This document shows, in pieces, positions 37,460 to 47,779 of a DNA stretch of 64,000 nt. Every line of letters starts with the position of its first letter. The stretch's first letter is position 1. The notes under the pieces were generated by a model. The model ran no database searches. It was not told the origin of the DNA and worked only from the letters and a program-made list of their open reading frames with translations. Location of the stretch: positions 124,001-188,000 of the forward strand of contig NZ_JQEZ01000005.1 in assembly GCF_000743705.1 (NCBI RefSeq), given 5' to 3'. Made by a program: the position numbers and the translations under genes. The DNA comes from Ruegeria halocynthiae (GTDB lineage: Bacteria > Pseudomonadota > Alphaproteobacteria > Rhodobacterales > Rhodobacteraceae).

Positions 37460-38734
37460 TCAAAGCGCGGAATACTGCGACGCCTGTTTGTCCGTCCAAA
37501 ACACGGTTATTTCGAACCCGTCTTCGGTCTGCTGTTCAGATTTCACGACATCCTGCCGAAACAGCCAGGCCCGCTTGTTGCCTTCGGCAAATCCCAACGT
37601 CAGCGTCACCTCGTGCCGCGCGCCTTGCAGCTTTGTCGCAACTTCGGATAGCAGGGGGTCAACTCCCTCACCCGTGACCGCCGAGATGGCAAAGATCGAA
37701 GGGTCGCGGTCCGCGCGTGCCAACGCAGCTTCGCGTTCGTCCGGATTCAGCAGGTCAATCTTGTTCCAGACCTCAAGCCGCGGGCGATCGTCGTCAACAC
37801 CCAGCGACGTCAGGATCGTTTCCACATCCCGCGCCTGAGCTTCGGAATCCTCGTGACTGATGTCGCGCACATGCACGACCAGATCAGCGCCAAGCACTTC
37901 TTCCAGCGTTGCCCGAAAGGCCGCGACCAATTCGGTCGGCAGGTTCGAGATGAAGCCCACCGTGTCCGACAGGATCACCTCGGGGCCGTCCGGCAGCTCG
38001 ACCCGGCGCATGGTCGGGTCCAGCGTGGCAAACAGCATGTCCTTGGCCATCACCTCGGCCCCGGTCAAGCGGTTGAACAAGGTCGACTTTCCGGCGTTCG
38101 TATAGCCCACCAGCGCAACAATCGGATACGGCACCTTGGCACGCGCGGCGCGGTGCAGCGTGCGAGTCTTGATGACCTTTTGCAATTGGCGACGCAGCCG
38201 CACAAGCTGGTCGTCGATGGCGCGGCGGTCAGCCTCGATCTGGGTTTCGCCGGGGCCGCCGACAAATCCCAATCCGCCCCGCTGACGTTCAAGGTGGGTC
38301 CAGGCGCGCACCAGACGCGTGCGTTGATAGCTGAGCGCGGCCATCTCGACCTGCAACACACCTTCGCGGGTGCGCGCGCGGTCGCTGAAAATCTCAAGGA
38401 TCAGGCCGGTCCGGTCCAGAATTTTGACCTTCCACGCCTTTTCCAGATTGCGCTGCTGTACCGGGGTCACGGGACCGTCGATCAAAACCAGTTCGACCTC
38501 ATTGTCATGAAACCGTTCGCCCAGTTCTTCGATCTTGCCGCTGCCGAAAAGATATCCCGCCTGCGCGCGTGGCAGGCGCACGATTTCGGACCCGATCACA
38601 TCCAGATCGGGCAAAGCGGCGGCCAGTGCCACCGCTTCCTCTAACGCCGGTTCGGGGACACGGCGTTGTTCGTCTGATTTGATATCCGGATGCAGCACCC
38701 AAGCCCGGGTGCGCACCCTGTCATGTTCCATCAA
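37460..38734 (-). CDS. hflX: Ribosome-associated GTPase HflX
   Basis: Splits stalled or heat-damaged ribosomes by GTP hydrolysis; 424 residues. The N-terminal nucleotide-binding domain carries [19 protein letters not shown] and [13 protein letters not shown]. The G domain has [12 protein letters not shown] (G1), [10 protein letters not shown] (G3) and NKIDLL (G4). Its ATG overlaps the hfq stop (ATGA), the same hfq-hflX arrangement seen across Proteobacteria. Confidence 0.96.
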   Translation of the reverse strand: MMEHDRVRTRAWVLHPDIKSDEQRRVPEPALEEAVALAAALPDLDVIGSEIVRLPRAQAGYLFGSGKIEELGERFHDNEVELVLIDGPVTPVQQRNLEKAWKVKILDRTGLILEIFSDRARTREGVLQVEMAALSYQRTRLVRAWTHLERQRGGLGFVGGPGETQIEADRRAIDDQLVRLRRQLQKVIKTRTLHRAARAKVPYPIVALVGYTNAGKSTLFNRLTGAEVMAKDMLFATLDPTMRRVELPDGPEVILSDTVGFISNLPTELVAAFRATLEEVLGADLVVHVRDISHEDSEAQARDVETILTSLGVDDDRPRLEVWNKIDLLNPDEREAALARADRDPSIFAISAVTGEGVDPLLSEVATKLQGARHEVTLTLGFAEGNKRAWLFRQDVVKSEQQTEDGFEITVFWTDKQASQYSAL

Positions 38735-38970
38735 GAGGCGTCTTCGCCCTCATACAGGTTGATCGGTTGCGACGGCATGATCGTCGAAATCGCGTGCTTA
38801 TACACAAGCTGCGACTGTCCGTCGCGCCGCAACAGGACGCAGAAATTGTCGAACCAGGTGATCACACCCTGCAATTTCACACCGTTGATCAGGAATATTG
38901 TGACCGGGACCTTTGCCTTGCGTACATTATTCAGGAACGCGTCCTGCAGATTCTGTCTGTCCGAAGCCAT
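38731..38970 (-). CDS. hfq: RNA chaperone Hfq
   Basis: The 79-residue Sm-like hexameric chaperone that mediates sRNA-mRNA pairing. Both Sm motifs are evident: [39 protein letters not shown] and the C-terminal [10 protein letters not shown]. There is almost no unstructured tail, as usual in alphaproteobacteria. No clear ribosome site precedes the ATG; TATAAA lies eight bases upstream. It is the natural partner for the two candidate sRNAs in this window. Confidence 0.97.
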   Translation of the reverse strand: MASDRQNLQDAFLNNVRKAKVPVTIFLINGVKLQGVITWFDNFCVLLRRDGQSQLVYKHAISTIMPSQPINLYEGEDAS

Positions 38971-39096
38971 ATTTTTATAATCTCGCCATTGTTCTTGCTA
39001 CGCGCTGCGGACCAACGCGCTCCCTCCGAGTGAGTATGGAGTGGAGTTAACCGATATTCCAGATCAAAAATCAGCCAAGATCATGGGCGTTGTTTC

Positions 39097-40635
39097 TCAG
39101 TCTCGCCAGAGTGTTGGTGTGATCAGGGCAATGATTGCCAGGGTTTCCAACCGACCGATCACCATCGCCGCGCACATGGTCAGCTTGGCGCCACCCGACA
39201 GATCAACCAGCCGGATCGGCACATCCGTTGCCAGTTCGATCAGCGGTCCTGTTGTGCTCAGCGCGGCGACGGTTAGCACCATTGCCTGCTCAAACCCTGC
39301 GCCGGTGATCGAAAGCAAGACGTTGAACACCGCCGCCGTCAACGCGAACATCATCAGAAATATCCACGCAATAAAGGCACCATCGCTTTGAATGCGCCGG
39401 TTGCCGCCGCCGACCCCGCTGACGGACGAAGGGTAGATCAGGCGATCAATCTCGCGCGCGCCGTTCAGATACAGGGCGAAGACGCGCAGCAGTTTGACCC
39501 CACCCGCAGTTGTCGCAACCCCGCCCCCGATCAACGCCAACCCCATCAGGATCAACCCCGGGGTACCCAACCCCGAAAGCTGCTGCGCGTCGTTCCAATT
39601 GGCGCTTTCAAACCCCGCCGTCGTCAGGAAAGACAGAACCGTGAACAACATGCCCCAGATCACATGCAGCGCCTGCATCGGTGCCATCTGATTACCGATC
39701 TCGTTCACGCCAGCCAGAACCCGAAAGAACAACAACACAGCGACACTGCCAACGATAATCAGGCCGATCCGAAATTCGGGGTCCTGATCCAGCCGGGAGT
39801 ATCCAGAAGTGGCCGTATCCGTCGAAAAGGTCAGGCGCGACAGGGCGAAAAACAGAAAAAGGAACAAAATGACCTCGCCTGTTATGCCGGCCTCAGCCCC
39901 CTCCATCCCACCGACCGGAGATATTCCGGAGGTCGCCATCGTCGACATCGCATGACAGATGGCCGTCAGTCCCTGTTCACCCGCAACCAACAGCAGCAGC
40001 CAGATGACGGCCGTCAAGCCCGCATAGATCGGTGTCAGCGTCCGTGTGACACGGATCAGGCGCCCGCGTGGGTCGACCTTTTCGTTCTGGGCCACACCGG
40101 AAACCGGCCGGCCGGGCTGCCCGCGCGCGGTGATTTCGAACCCGCCCAACGAAAGCGGAGCCAATATGGCAGCGGCTGAAATCCACATCAGCAAGCCACC
40201 CATCCATCCTACCAACGCACGCCACAGATGCAGTGGCGCGGTCAAACGATCCGGGTCGGGGAAAATGTCCGCCCCGGTCGTGGTCAGGGCGCTGACCATA
40301 TCGAAATAGGCGTTCAGAAACGTCGTGTTCCCAAGGGCATCGTGCAACGGGATCGCAAGAAACAATGGCAGGACGGTAAAACACCCCAACAACACCGCCA
40401 ACTGTCCCAACGTGCCTCGGCGCGGCACCCGGTTCGACGACGCCACCGAGATCGTGGCCACCACAAAAAGACCCAGCAACCCGGAATAAAAGAAGGACCG
40501 GGACGTTTCGTGATCATCCAGTGCAAGCGCGTAAATCGCGGGTATCCACATGGAAAATGAAACAATACCCCAGATCAGCAGGAACAGCGGCAAGCGCCGC
40601 AAAAGCCCGATCTTTTGTATCCGCACACGCCCCAT
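39097..40635 (-). CDS. trkH: Trk potassium-uptake membrane subunit
   Basis: A 512-residue integral membrane protein of the TrkH/KtrB superfamily with about ten to twelve helices and four pore repeats. Filter-like glycine segments are visible in ALTTTGADIF, MATSGISPVGG, LTTAGFES and LSTTGPLIE. It forms the K+ channel whose gating ring is TrkA, encoded immediately upstream with a TGATG stop-start overlap. Confidence 0.93.
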   Translation of the reverse strand: MGRVRIQKIGLLRRLPLFLLIWGIVSFSMWIPAIYALALDDHETSRSFFYSGLLGLFVVATISVASSNRVPRRGTLGQLAVLLGCFTVLPLFLAIPLHDALGNTTFLNAYFDMVSALTTTGADIFPDPDRLTAPLHLWRALVGWMGGLLMWISAAAILAPLSLGGFEITARGQPGRPVSGVAQNEKVDPRGRLIRVTRTLTPIYAGLTAVIWLLLLVAGEQGLTAICHAMSTMATSGISPVGGMEGAEAGITGEVILFLFLFFALSRLTFSTDTATSGYSRLDQDPEFRIGLIIVGSVAVLLFFRVLAGVNEIGNQMAPMQALHVIWGMLFTVLSFLTTAGFESANWNDAQQLSGLGTPGLILMGLALIGGGVATTAGGVKLLRVFALYLNGAREIDRLIYPSSVSGVGGGNRRIQSDGAFIAWIFLMMFALTAAVFNVLLSITGAGFEQAMVLTVAALSTTGPLIELATDVPIRLVDLSGGAKLTMCAAMVIGRLETLAIIALITPTLWRD

Positions 40636-42011
40636 CAGAAGAAATCAATCGAGACCTGCATCAAGCGTTCGACCTCGGGCACGTCCTTGGCCATGGCAAA
40701 GATCGCGACCACGTCTTTCTCTTCGATCCTCAGGCTACCGGTCGGGCGCAGCAGCTCATCCCCCTTGAGGACAGCGCCGACCAGCACACCTTCGGGGAAA
40801 TCTATGTCGCGCAGCCGTTGACCGGCCATTGGCGAGGTTGAAAGGACTTCGGCCTCGATCACTTCGGCCTCGGCATCGCCGATGGAATAGACCTGGCGCA
40901 CCCGCCCATGACGGATGTGCCGCAGGATCGAGCTGACGGTGGTCGCCCGCGGGTTGATATAGGCGTCGATGCCCAAAGGCCCCATCAGCGCCACCATGCT
41001 GGGGTCGTTGATCAGCGCAATCGCCAGCGCACAGCCTTCGGCCTTGGCGCGCACAGCGGCCAGCATATTGGCCCGGTCGTCGTCGGTAACAGCCAGCATC
41101 GCATCCGCCCGGTCGATCCCGGCCTCACGCAGCAAGGCCGCGTCCAGCCCGTCGCCATTCAGAACGATTGTCCGCTCAAGCGCTTCGGCGGCCAGTTCCG
41201 CACATTTCCGGTCCCGTTCGATGACCTTGGCCCGAACGCGGCTTTCGCGTTCTTCCAGCGTGCGCGCGACCTCAAGCCCGACGTTGCCGCCGCCGACAAT
41301 AACCACGCGGTCCTGTTTCTTTTGCGTCTTGCCAAAGACCTCCATCGTGCGGTCCACGTCTTTGACGTTGGTAAAGACGTAACATTCGTCACCCACAAAC
41401 AGTTGATCCTCGGATTCCGGAGCGAACAGCGTACCTTCGCGCCGCACCCCGACAACGATCGAGCTGAGAGTTGAAAACAGGTCTGTCAGTTGCCGCAGTG
41501 GGGTGTTCACGATCGGGCAGTCTTCGTCGATGCGGATACCCAGTAACTGAGCCTTGCCGTCCATGAACGTTTCAGTATCAAACGCGGATGGGGCGGACAG
41601 GCGGCGCATGGCGGCGGCGGCCACCTCACGCTCGGGGCTGATCACCACGTCGATGGGCAGATGGTCGCGGCGGTACAGGTCCGAGTGGATTGCCTCAAGA
41701 TAGGATTTGGACCGCAGGCGGGCGATCTTGCGCTGGATCGAAAACACGGAATGCGCCATCTGGCAGGTGACCATGTTCACCTCGTCCGAATGGGTCGCCG
41801 CGATGATCATGTCAGCGTCACGCGCCCCGGCCCGGTCCAGCACATCCGGGTAGCTGGCGAACCCTGCAATCCCCTGCACGTCCAGCGTTTCGGTCGCGCG
41901 GCGCACCAGATCGGGGTTGTTGTCCACCACCGTCACGTCATTCAGCTCGCCCGACAGGTGCCGTGCAATCTGCCAGCCAACCTGACCGGCACCGCATATG
42001 ATGACCTTCAT
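40635..42011 (-). CDS. trkA: Trk potassium-uptake regulatory NAD-binding subunit
   Basis: A 458-residue cytoplasmic protein with two RCK units. The first Rossmann motif is IICGAGQVGWQIARHLSG at residues 3-20, the second VIVGGGNVGLEVARTLEE near 235, each followed by a TrkA-C domain. It binds NAD(H)/ATP and gates TrkH. Start MKVIICGAG at 42011 is fixed by the conserved N-terminus. It lies downstream of ntrX, as in other alphaproteobacteria, but here separated from it by a lipoprotein gene on the opposite strand. Confidence 0.95.
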   Translation of the reverse strand: MKVIICGAGQVGWQIARHLSGELNDVTVVDNNPDLVRRATETLDVQGIAGFASYPDVLDRAGARDADMIIAATHSDEVNMVTCQMAHSVFSIQRKIARLRSKSYLEAIHSDLYRRDHLPIDVVISPEREVAAAAMRRLSAPSAFDTETFMDGKAQLLGIRIDEDCPIVNTPLRQLTDLFSTLSSIVVGVRREGTLFAPESEDQLFVGDECYVFTNVKDVDRTMEVFGKTQKKQDRVVIVGGGNVGLEVARTLEERESRVRAKVIERDRKCAELAAEALERTIVLNGDGLDAALLREAGIDRADAMLAVTDDDRANMLAAVRAKAEGCALAIALINDPSMVALMGPLGIDAYINPRATTVSSILRHIRHGRVRQVYSIGDAEAEVIEAEVLSTSPMAGQRLRDIDFPEGVLVGAVLKGDELLRPTGSLRIEEKDVVAIFAMAKDVPEVERLMQVSIDFF

Positions 42012-42107
42012 GTTTTTGGCCCCTCTGCCTGAAATGTTTGAATGACAGATGCCCTGATAGTGGTCAATTGAATTGTCATGACCGTAAAGCTGAGGCAAGA
42101 TAAGTGC

Positions 42108-42587
42108 ATGAAATCAGTGCTTCGTTTGCTACTTCCTGTGATGGTCCTGTCCTCTTGCGGTCCACTCTCGCTGTATTACCGCGAGGGTGAAAGCGTGTCG
42201 CGCATGCAGACCGAGACCACGCAATGCCAGGTTCAGGCCCTCAAGGATGCCCCTGTTGCCAATCAGGTACGGCAAGGCGCGCCAACATATTGGCCCGGCC
42301 GGACCTATTGCGACAGTCAGGGGCGATGCCATCGCTCGCCCGGCTGGTGGCAGCCGGGACAGGTCTATACCGTTGACGTCAACAAAGGTCTGCGCAACAC
42401 GGTCGAGGCGCAATGCATGGCCCAAAAAGGCTATCGCCCGGTCAGCCTGCCGCCTTGCAAACAGGGTGTGAAATCCCGCGTGCCCGCCGTGCCAACGACG
42501 ACATTGCCGCCGCTCAGCACCCAATCGTGTTTCGTGAAATTCGACAACGGGTCATTCCAGATCATAACCCCCGGTCAGGCCGGGTAG
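42108..42587 (+). CDS. Small lipoprotein of unknown function
   Basis: A 159-residue protein with a lipoprotein signal: MKSVLRLLLPVMVLSSCG, lipobox LSSC. The mature part has a YYREGESVSRMQTETTQCQVQAL segment, a Cys-rich GRTYCDSQGRCHRSPGWWQPGQVY region and several further cysteines, which suggests disulfides in the periplasm. The start MKSV is chosen over an upstream ATG at 42078. It is divergent from trkA and convergent with ntrX (stop codons 13 bp apart). I do not recognise a characterised family. Confidence 0.75.
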   Translation: MKSVLRLLLPVMVLSSCGPLSLYYREGESVSRMQTETTQCQVQALKDAPVANQVRQGAPTYWPGRTYCDSQGRCHRSPGWWQPGQVYTVDVNKGLRNTVEAQCMAQKGYRPVSLPPCKQGVKSRVPAVPTTTLPPLSTQSCFVKFDNGSFQIITPGQAG

Positions 42588-42600
42588 CCGCCCCGGCGGA

Positions 42601-44010
42601 TCAGTCCGCCGGTTCCGGTTCATCCACCTGCGCCACCCGTGCGCCGGATTTGTTCGAGGTCACAACCCCCAGCGACTTCAGCTTGCGGTGCAGCGCACTG
42701 CGCTCCATCCCGACAAAGCTTGCCGTACGGCTGATATTGCCGCCAAACCGGTTGATCTGGGTCAGCAGGTATTCCCGCTCGAACGCTTCGCGTGCCTCGC
42801 GCAGGGGCAAGGTCGCCAATGCACCCGACAAGACAACGCGGCCGGAATCATCAGCCTTTTCTTCTTCGGTCGGCAGTTCCTTGGCCTCGATCGGCCCGGC
42901 CCCGTCGCCAAGGATCAAGACACGCTCGATCAGGTTCTTAAGTTGCCGCACATTCCCCGGCCAGGTCATCGTCTGCAACAACGCAACGGCCTCCTCCGAG
43001 ATTTCGCGCGCAGTAAGACCTTGGGATTCGTTGCACATTTCGATGAAATGCTGCGCCAGCACAGGGATATCCTCGCGCCGTTCCTCCAGCGACGGCACCG
43101 CAATCGGCACGACATTCAGGCGGTGATACAGCTCTTCGCGAAAACGGTCTGCCTCAATCTCGGCGTCCAGATTTCGGTTGGTCGAGGATATGACCCGCAG
43201 ATCAACCCTCACCTTGTCCGAGCCGCCAACTCGCTGAAACTGCTGGTCCACCAGAACGCGCAGGATCTTGGACTGCGTGCCCATCGGCATATCCGCCACC
43301 TCATCGAAATAGACCACGCCGCCATGGGCCTCTTCCAGAAGTCCGGATTCTATTCCGCGTTCCGATGATTCCCGCCCGAACAGCACCTCTTCGACGCGCT
43401 CGGGTTCGATCCCGGCGCAGTTCACTGTCACAAACGGTGCATTGGCCCGATTGGAATGGGCGTGGATATAGCGCGCGGCGATTTCCTTGCCGGACCCTGC
43501 GGGGCCGCTCAGCATCACGCGGCCGTTCGATTTTGTGACCTTGTCCAATTGGCTTTGCATTGCCCGAAACGACGCCGATTTGCCGATCATGTCCGAGCTC
43601 GTGACCTCTTTGCGTTTCAACGAGGCATTCTCGCGGCGCAGGCGCGAGGTTTCCATCGCGCGGCGGATCACCACCATAAGCTGGTCGATGTTAAAGGGCT
43701 TTTCGATAAAATCATACGCCCCCTGCTTGATCGCAGCTACCGCGATTTCAATGTTACCGTGGCCGGAAATGATCACCACCGGCACATCCGGGTTGTCGCG
43801 TTTCACCGCCTTCAGGATGTCGATCCCGTCCATGCGGCTGTCTTTCAGCCAGATATCCAGAATCAGCAGCCCCGGCGGCTCGGAATTGATTTCGGCCATG
43901 CACTCGTCCGAGTTGCCGGCGCGCCGGGTTGAATAGCCTTCGTCCTCCAGAATGTCGGACACCAGTTCGCGAATATCGCGTTCGTCATCTACGATCAGAA
44001 TGTCGCTCAT
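42601..44010 (-). CDS. ntrX: Nitrogen/redox response regulator NtrX
   Basis: A 469-residue response regulator: receiver domain with phospho-acceptor D52 in LLILDIWLKD, AAA+ domain with Walker A GPAGSGKE (169-176) and C-terminal Fis-type helix-turn-helix (NRFGGNISRTASFVGMERSALHRKLKSLGV). The sigma-54-contacting GAFTGA loop is absent; the corresponding segment (about 212-222) reads RESSERGIESG. This agrees with published observations that NtrX proteins lack GAFTGA and so likely act with sigma-70. Start codon overlaps the ntrY stop (ATGA). Confidence 0.95.
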   Translation of the reverse strand: MSDILIVDDERDIRELVSDILEDEGYSTRRAGNSDECMAEINSEPPGLLILDIWLKDSRMDGIDILKAVKRDNPDVPVVIISGHGNIEIAVAAIKQGAYDFIEKPFNIDQLMVVIRRAMETSRLRRENASLKRKEVTSSDMIGKSASFRAMQSQLDKVTKSNGRVMLSGPAGSGKEIAARYIHAHSNRANAPFVTVNCAGIEPERVEEVLFGRESSERGIESGLLEEAHGGVVYFDEVADMPMGTQSKILRVLVDQQFQRVGGSDKVRVDLRVISSTNRNLDAEIEADRFREELYHRLNVVPIAVPSLEERREDIPVLAQHFIEMCNESQGLTAREISEEAVALLQTMTWPGNVRQLKNLIERVLILGDGAGPIEAKELPTEEEKADDSGRVVLSGALATLPLREAREAFEREYLLTQINRFGGNISRTASFVGMERSALHRKLKSLGVVTSNKSGARVAQVDEPEPAD

Positions 44011-46295
44011 CTTTGGCCTGCTTTCAGTTTGTTGGTTTTAATCGCCTGCTTTTGCGGCGCTGCTTTCGGGGGTAAATTGCCCCCCGGCAAACGGATCACG
44101 GCCATCGCGCCAAAATGGTCCTGTCCGTCAAACACAGGGGCGTCTTCCAAAGTAAGCGCACCGCCATGTTCTTCGATAATCTTCTTGACGATGGGCAAGC
44201 CCAGCCCAGTGCCTTCGTCGCGTGTCGTCACATAGGGCTCGAACAGCCGCGCCCGGTCTTCGGGCAAGCCAATGCCGTTGTCCGCAATTGTGATAACCGT
44301 ACCCGCATCGTCGCTGGTAACATCCACTTTGATTTGTGGTTTCAGATTTTCCGGCGCGTCCTTTTGCTCAAGCGTTGCAATAGCTTCGCCCGCGTTCTTG
44401 ATCAAATTCGTCAACGCCTGATGCAGCATCGTCGCGTCCACATCCGCCAGAACCGGCCGGTCCGGCAGCGTCGCGTCAATCTGAACATCCGGCTGCCCCG
44501 CCTGCTGCAAAAGCACCGCTTCCCGCACCAAACCCACGATGTTTTCCTCGCGCCGGTCCGGTTCAGGCATCCGCGCGAATTTTGAGAACTCATCCACGAT
44601 CCGCCGCAGATCGTTGGTCTGGCGCACAATGACATCGGTCATGGATTCCAGGCTGTCGCAATCAGCCTCGTCCAGTTTGCGCGAGAATTTGCGCTTGATC
44701 CGCTCGGCGCTTAGCTGGATTGGGGTCAGAGGGTTCTTGATCTCATGCGCGATGCGGCGGGCCACATCGCCCCAGGCCGCCATCCGTTGCGCGCTGACCA
44801 GATCGGTTACATCGTCAAAGGCAACAACATAGCCTTCCAGATGCCCATCCTCGCCCCGCCGGGTCGCCATGCGAACCAACAGATTTTCCAACTGGCCTTT
44901 GCGGGTCACCTTGACCTCACCCTGAACCGCCTCTTGTCCGCTGCCCTTCAGGTTTTCGAAAAGGGGCAGAAACTCTGGCACGGCGATGCCGATGGCCAGA
45001 TGCTCTTCGCCGCGCGACCAATCCAGCAGACGCTCCGCAGAGCGGTTCACAAAGGTAACGCAGCCTTCGGCATCCACGCCAACCACGCCCGAGGTCACCG
45101 ACGTCAGCACCGAATCGAACAGCCGCCGCCGACGTTCGATCTGACGGGTGTTTTCCAGCAGCGTGTCGCGTTGTCCTTTAAGTTGCCGGGTCATCTGATT
45201 GAAATAACGGCCCAGCATTGCGATTTCGTCATCGCTGGCCTCTTCGATCACCTGCACGCTGAGGTCCCCGGCCCCCACGCGCTGTGCCGCAGTGGTCAAA
45301 CGCCCCACCGGGCGCGACAGGCGTTCCGCGAACCACATACCCAGTGACATCGCCGCCAGAATAAGGATGACCGCAAAGCCCAGATACAACAGCCCGAATT
45401 CAAACAGCACCCTGCCCCGTTCGCTTTCGAGCTGTTGATAGAATTGAACCGTTTCCTTGGTGTCATCCAGCAATGTCAGCAACTGGCCATCCACATCGCG
45501 GCTGACATACAGGTATCGGTCAAGGTAGGCATTCAACGGCACCAGGGCGCGGAATTCGCTGTTTTGCCAATCGGCAATGATCAGCAAACCCTGATCTGCG
45601 GCTTCGACCATCTGATCGGGCGTTGGTTGTTCATAGTTGAACAGGTAGGACCGATCCCCGCGCGATTTGATTTCGCCACTGCCATCAATGACATATGCCT
45701 CGCGCAGGCCGCGCTGAATTTGCGACTGCCCCTGTGCCAGAACTTCGCGCAGTTCTGCGTCTGATATGTAGAAATCCAACGTCCGCGCATTGTCCAGAAA
45801 ACGCGCCAGAACGGTGGCGTCCTGCGTCAGGCCCTGCCGGTGCTCTTGCTCATAAGCTTCGGCCGCTGTCAGGGACGAGCCGACAACCTCGCGCACACGA
45901 TCGGAAAACCAGCCCTCAAGCCCGATGTTCACAGTCAGCCCTGCAAAGATCGCGACCGTTACAGTGGGCACCAGCGCCAGCAGCGTGAAGGCCCCGATCA
46001 GTCGCAGGTGCAGCCGCGACCCCGCTGATTTTGCTCGGCGCGCGGCGATAAGGTTGCCCACCTGACTAAGAACAAGCGCAGCAACCACCAGCACATAAAC
46101 CAGATCGGCAAGAAGGATCAGACGCAATGTCGGGGCTGTTGTGCCAAGGTCAAAAGGACCAATGACAAGATAGGTTGCCAACGCCAGCACGGGACCCAGA
46201 AGAACAAGCCCCAAGGTGCTGAAATTGCGCAGCTTTCGTGATTTCCGCCATCGATTAATCGATAGGATCATCCCGCTCTGTGCTCGGGTTGCCAC
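44007..46295 (-). CDS. ntrY: Nitrogen/redox sensor histidine kinase NtrY
   Basis: A 762-residue membrane kinase partnered with NtrX. Transmembrane segments lie at about 27-47, 58-80, 99-122 and 298-323, enclosing a periplasmic sensor region of about 175 residues. HAMP (321-374), PAS (about 385-500), HisKA with H517 in [13 protein letters not shown], and HATPase with TIADNGIGLPEDR and GTGLGLPIVKKI follow. The first codon here is GTG at 46295; ATG at 46271 (MILSINRW) is an alternative. It lies 99 bp after ntrC. Confidence 0.95.
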   Translation of the reverse strand: MATRAQSGMILSINRWRKSRKLRNFSTLGLVLLGPVLALATYLVIGPFDLGTTAPTLRLILLADLVYVLVVAALVLSQVGNLIAARRAKSAGSRLHLRLIGAFTLLALVPTVTVAIFAGLTVNIGLEGWFSDRVREVVGSSLTAAEAYEQEHRQGLTQDATVLARFLDNARTLDFYISDAELREVLAQGQSQIQRGLREAYVIDGSGEIKSRGDRSYLFNYEQPTPDQMVEAADQGLLIIADWQNSEFRALVPLNAYLDRYLYVSRDVDGQLLTLLDDTKETVQFYQQLESERGRVLFEFGLLYLGFAVILILAAMSLGMWFAERLSRPVGRLTTAAQRVGAGDLSVQVIEEASDDEIAMLGRYFNQMTRQLKGQRDTLLENTRQIERRRRLFDSVLTSVTSGVVGVDAEGCVTFVNRSAERLLDWSRGEEHLAIGIAVPEFLPLFENLKGSGQEAVQGEVKVTRKGQLENLLVRMATRRGEDGHLEGYVVAFDDVTDLVSAQRMAAWGDVARRIAHEIKNPLTPIQLSAERIKRKFSRKLDEADCDSLESMTDVIVRQTNDLRRIVDEFSKFARMPEPDRREENIVGLVREAVLLQQAGQPDVQIDATLPDRPVLADVDATMLHQALTNLIKNAGEAIATLEQKDAPENLKPQIKVDVTSDDAGTVITIADNGIGLPEDRARLFEPYVTTRDEGTGLGLPIVKKIIEEHGGALTLEDAPVFDGQDHFGAMAVIRLPGGNLPPKAAPQKQAIKTNKLKAGQR

Positions 46296-46394
46296 CGTCT
46301 GCCCTCATCCTGATGTGTCGCCTGCGCGACTGACCGCCATATGTCGTGGTCTTTGCCGGGGGAAAACCCGGATGCCACGCTTTGTGTGGCGATA

Positions 46395-47762
46395 TTACAT
46401 CAGTTTGCGGCGTCGTGTCACCTGAATATCGAGGTCTGTAATCTTTTTGCGCAGCGTATTTCGGTTAATCCCAAGTAAGTCCGCACATTTTGCCTGATTT
46501 CCACCTGTTGCATCCAGTGCCTGTTCGATCAATGGCACCTCAACCTCGCGCAAAATGCGCTGATACAGGCCCGGAGGCGGCAACAAGTTTCCGTGAAGGT
46601 CAAAGTACCGGCGCAGATGGCGGGCAACCGAAGCCGACAGTTTTTCGCGATCCCCATCCCCCAAAACCGGTTCAGCTTCGGGCTGGCTGCCCAGAACCAT
46701 TTCAACCTCGGCCCGGGAAATCTCGTCCGACTGGCTGGTCAGGCTAAGGCGACGAATGGCGTTTTCCAACTGCCGTACGTTTCCCGGCCAGGAATAGCGC
46801 CGTACCAATTCGACCGCATCCGCACTGAGCCAACGTTTCGCACCGTGCTCGCGTTCTTCTCGTGCCAGAAAATGGTCGGCCAGCAAGGTAATGTCATCGA
46901 CCCGCCCGCGCAGGGCCGGAACATGCACCGTCGCGCCGCACAGGCGATAGTAAAGGTCCTGACGTACGCGCCCGCTTTCCATGGCTTCGGTCAGGTCCGA
47001 CTGACTGGTGGCCATGAACCGCGGAGTGAGGTCGCCGGGGGTGTCCATCATACGCACGATACGGGCCTGAAGCTCATCTTCGATATCGCTGATTTCATCT
47101 ATCAACAGCGTACCGCCGCGCACACGCGCCATCACGCGCGCCGGGCCTTCAAGGTCGCGCAGGTCGGTGGCGGTAACGGTGATGAATGGCAAGGTACGGC
47201 GATCCGAGAAGTCGTGAATTGCGCGGGAGATCAATGACTTGCCCGTCCCACTTTCACCAGAGATCATAACCGAAAGATCAGTATTCATAACCCGCGCCAC
47301 CAGTCGGTACAGCGTCTGCATGACCGGGGTACGCCCCACCAGAGGCAGGTCATCAGGCCGATCACCCGGCGTTTCCTGCACCTCTGCCTGCACGCGCTGC
47401 TTCTGTTCCAGCGCCCGCGCCGTGCGTTTCATCAGATCGGGCAGATCGAAGGGTTTGGGCAGATAGTCATAGGCCTCGGCCTCGGCCGCCTGAATGGCTG
47501 TCATGATCGTGTTTTGGGCCGAGATCACAATGACCGGCAACCCGGGTCGGTCCTGCGCGATCTTGGGCAGCATCTCTAACCCGTTGCCGTCTGGCATGAC
47601 CACGTCCGAGATCACCACATCCCCTTTGCCTTCGCCAACCCAGCGCATCAGCGTCGTCAACGAGGATGTCGCATGCACCTTGCACCCGGCCCGCGTCAGG
47701 GCCTGGGTCAGAACGGTGCGGATCGTGCGGTCGTCATCTGCGACCAGTACTGTGCCATCCAT
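46395..47762 (-). CDS. ntrC: Nitrogen response regulator NtrC lacking GAFTGA
   Basis: A 455-residue response regulator activated by NtrB. Receiver acceptor D53 ([11 protein letters not shown]); AAA+ Walker A GESGTGKS (169-176); Fis-type HTH at the C-terminus ([27 protein letters not shown]). The loop after [23 protein letters not shown] is shortened, with no GAFTGA motif and no trace of ELFGHEKGAFTGA. Rhodobacter capsulatus NtrC has the same deletion and activates sigma-70 promoters, so the same is inferred here. It probably turns on glnB/glnA and related nitrogen genes. Confidence 0.95.
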   Translation of the reverse strand: MDGTVLVADDDRTIRTVLTQALTRAGCKVHATSSLTTLMRWVGEGKGDVVISDVVMPDGNGLEMLPKIAQDRPGLPVIVISAQNTIMTAIQAAEAEAYDYLPKPFDLPDLMKRTARALEQKQRVQAEVQETPGDRPDDLPLVGRTPVMQTLYRLVARVMNTDLSVMISGESGTGKSLISRAIHDFSDRRTLPFITVTATDLRDLEGPARVMARVRGGTLLIDEISDIEDELQARIVRMMDTPGDLTPRFMATSQSDLTEAMESGRVRQDLYYRLCGATVHVPALRGRVDDITLLADHFLAREEREHGAKRWLSADAVELVRRYSWPGNVRQLENAIRRLSLTSQSDEISRAEVEMVLGSQPEAEPVLGDGDREKLSASVARHLRRYFDLHGNLLPPPGLYQRILREVEVPLIEQALDATGGNQAKCADLLGINRNTLRKKITDLDIQVTRRRKLM

Positions 47763-47779
47763 CGGGTGCTCTCCTTGAT

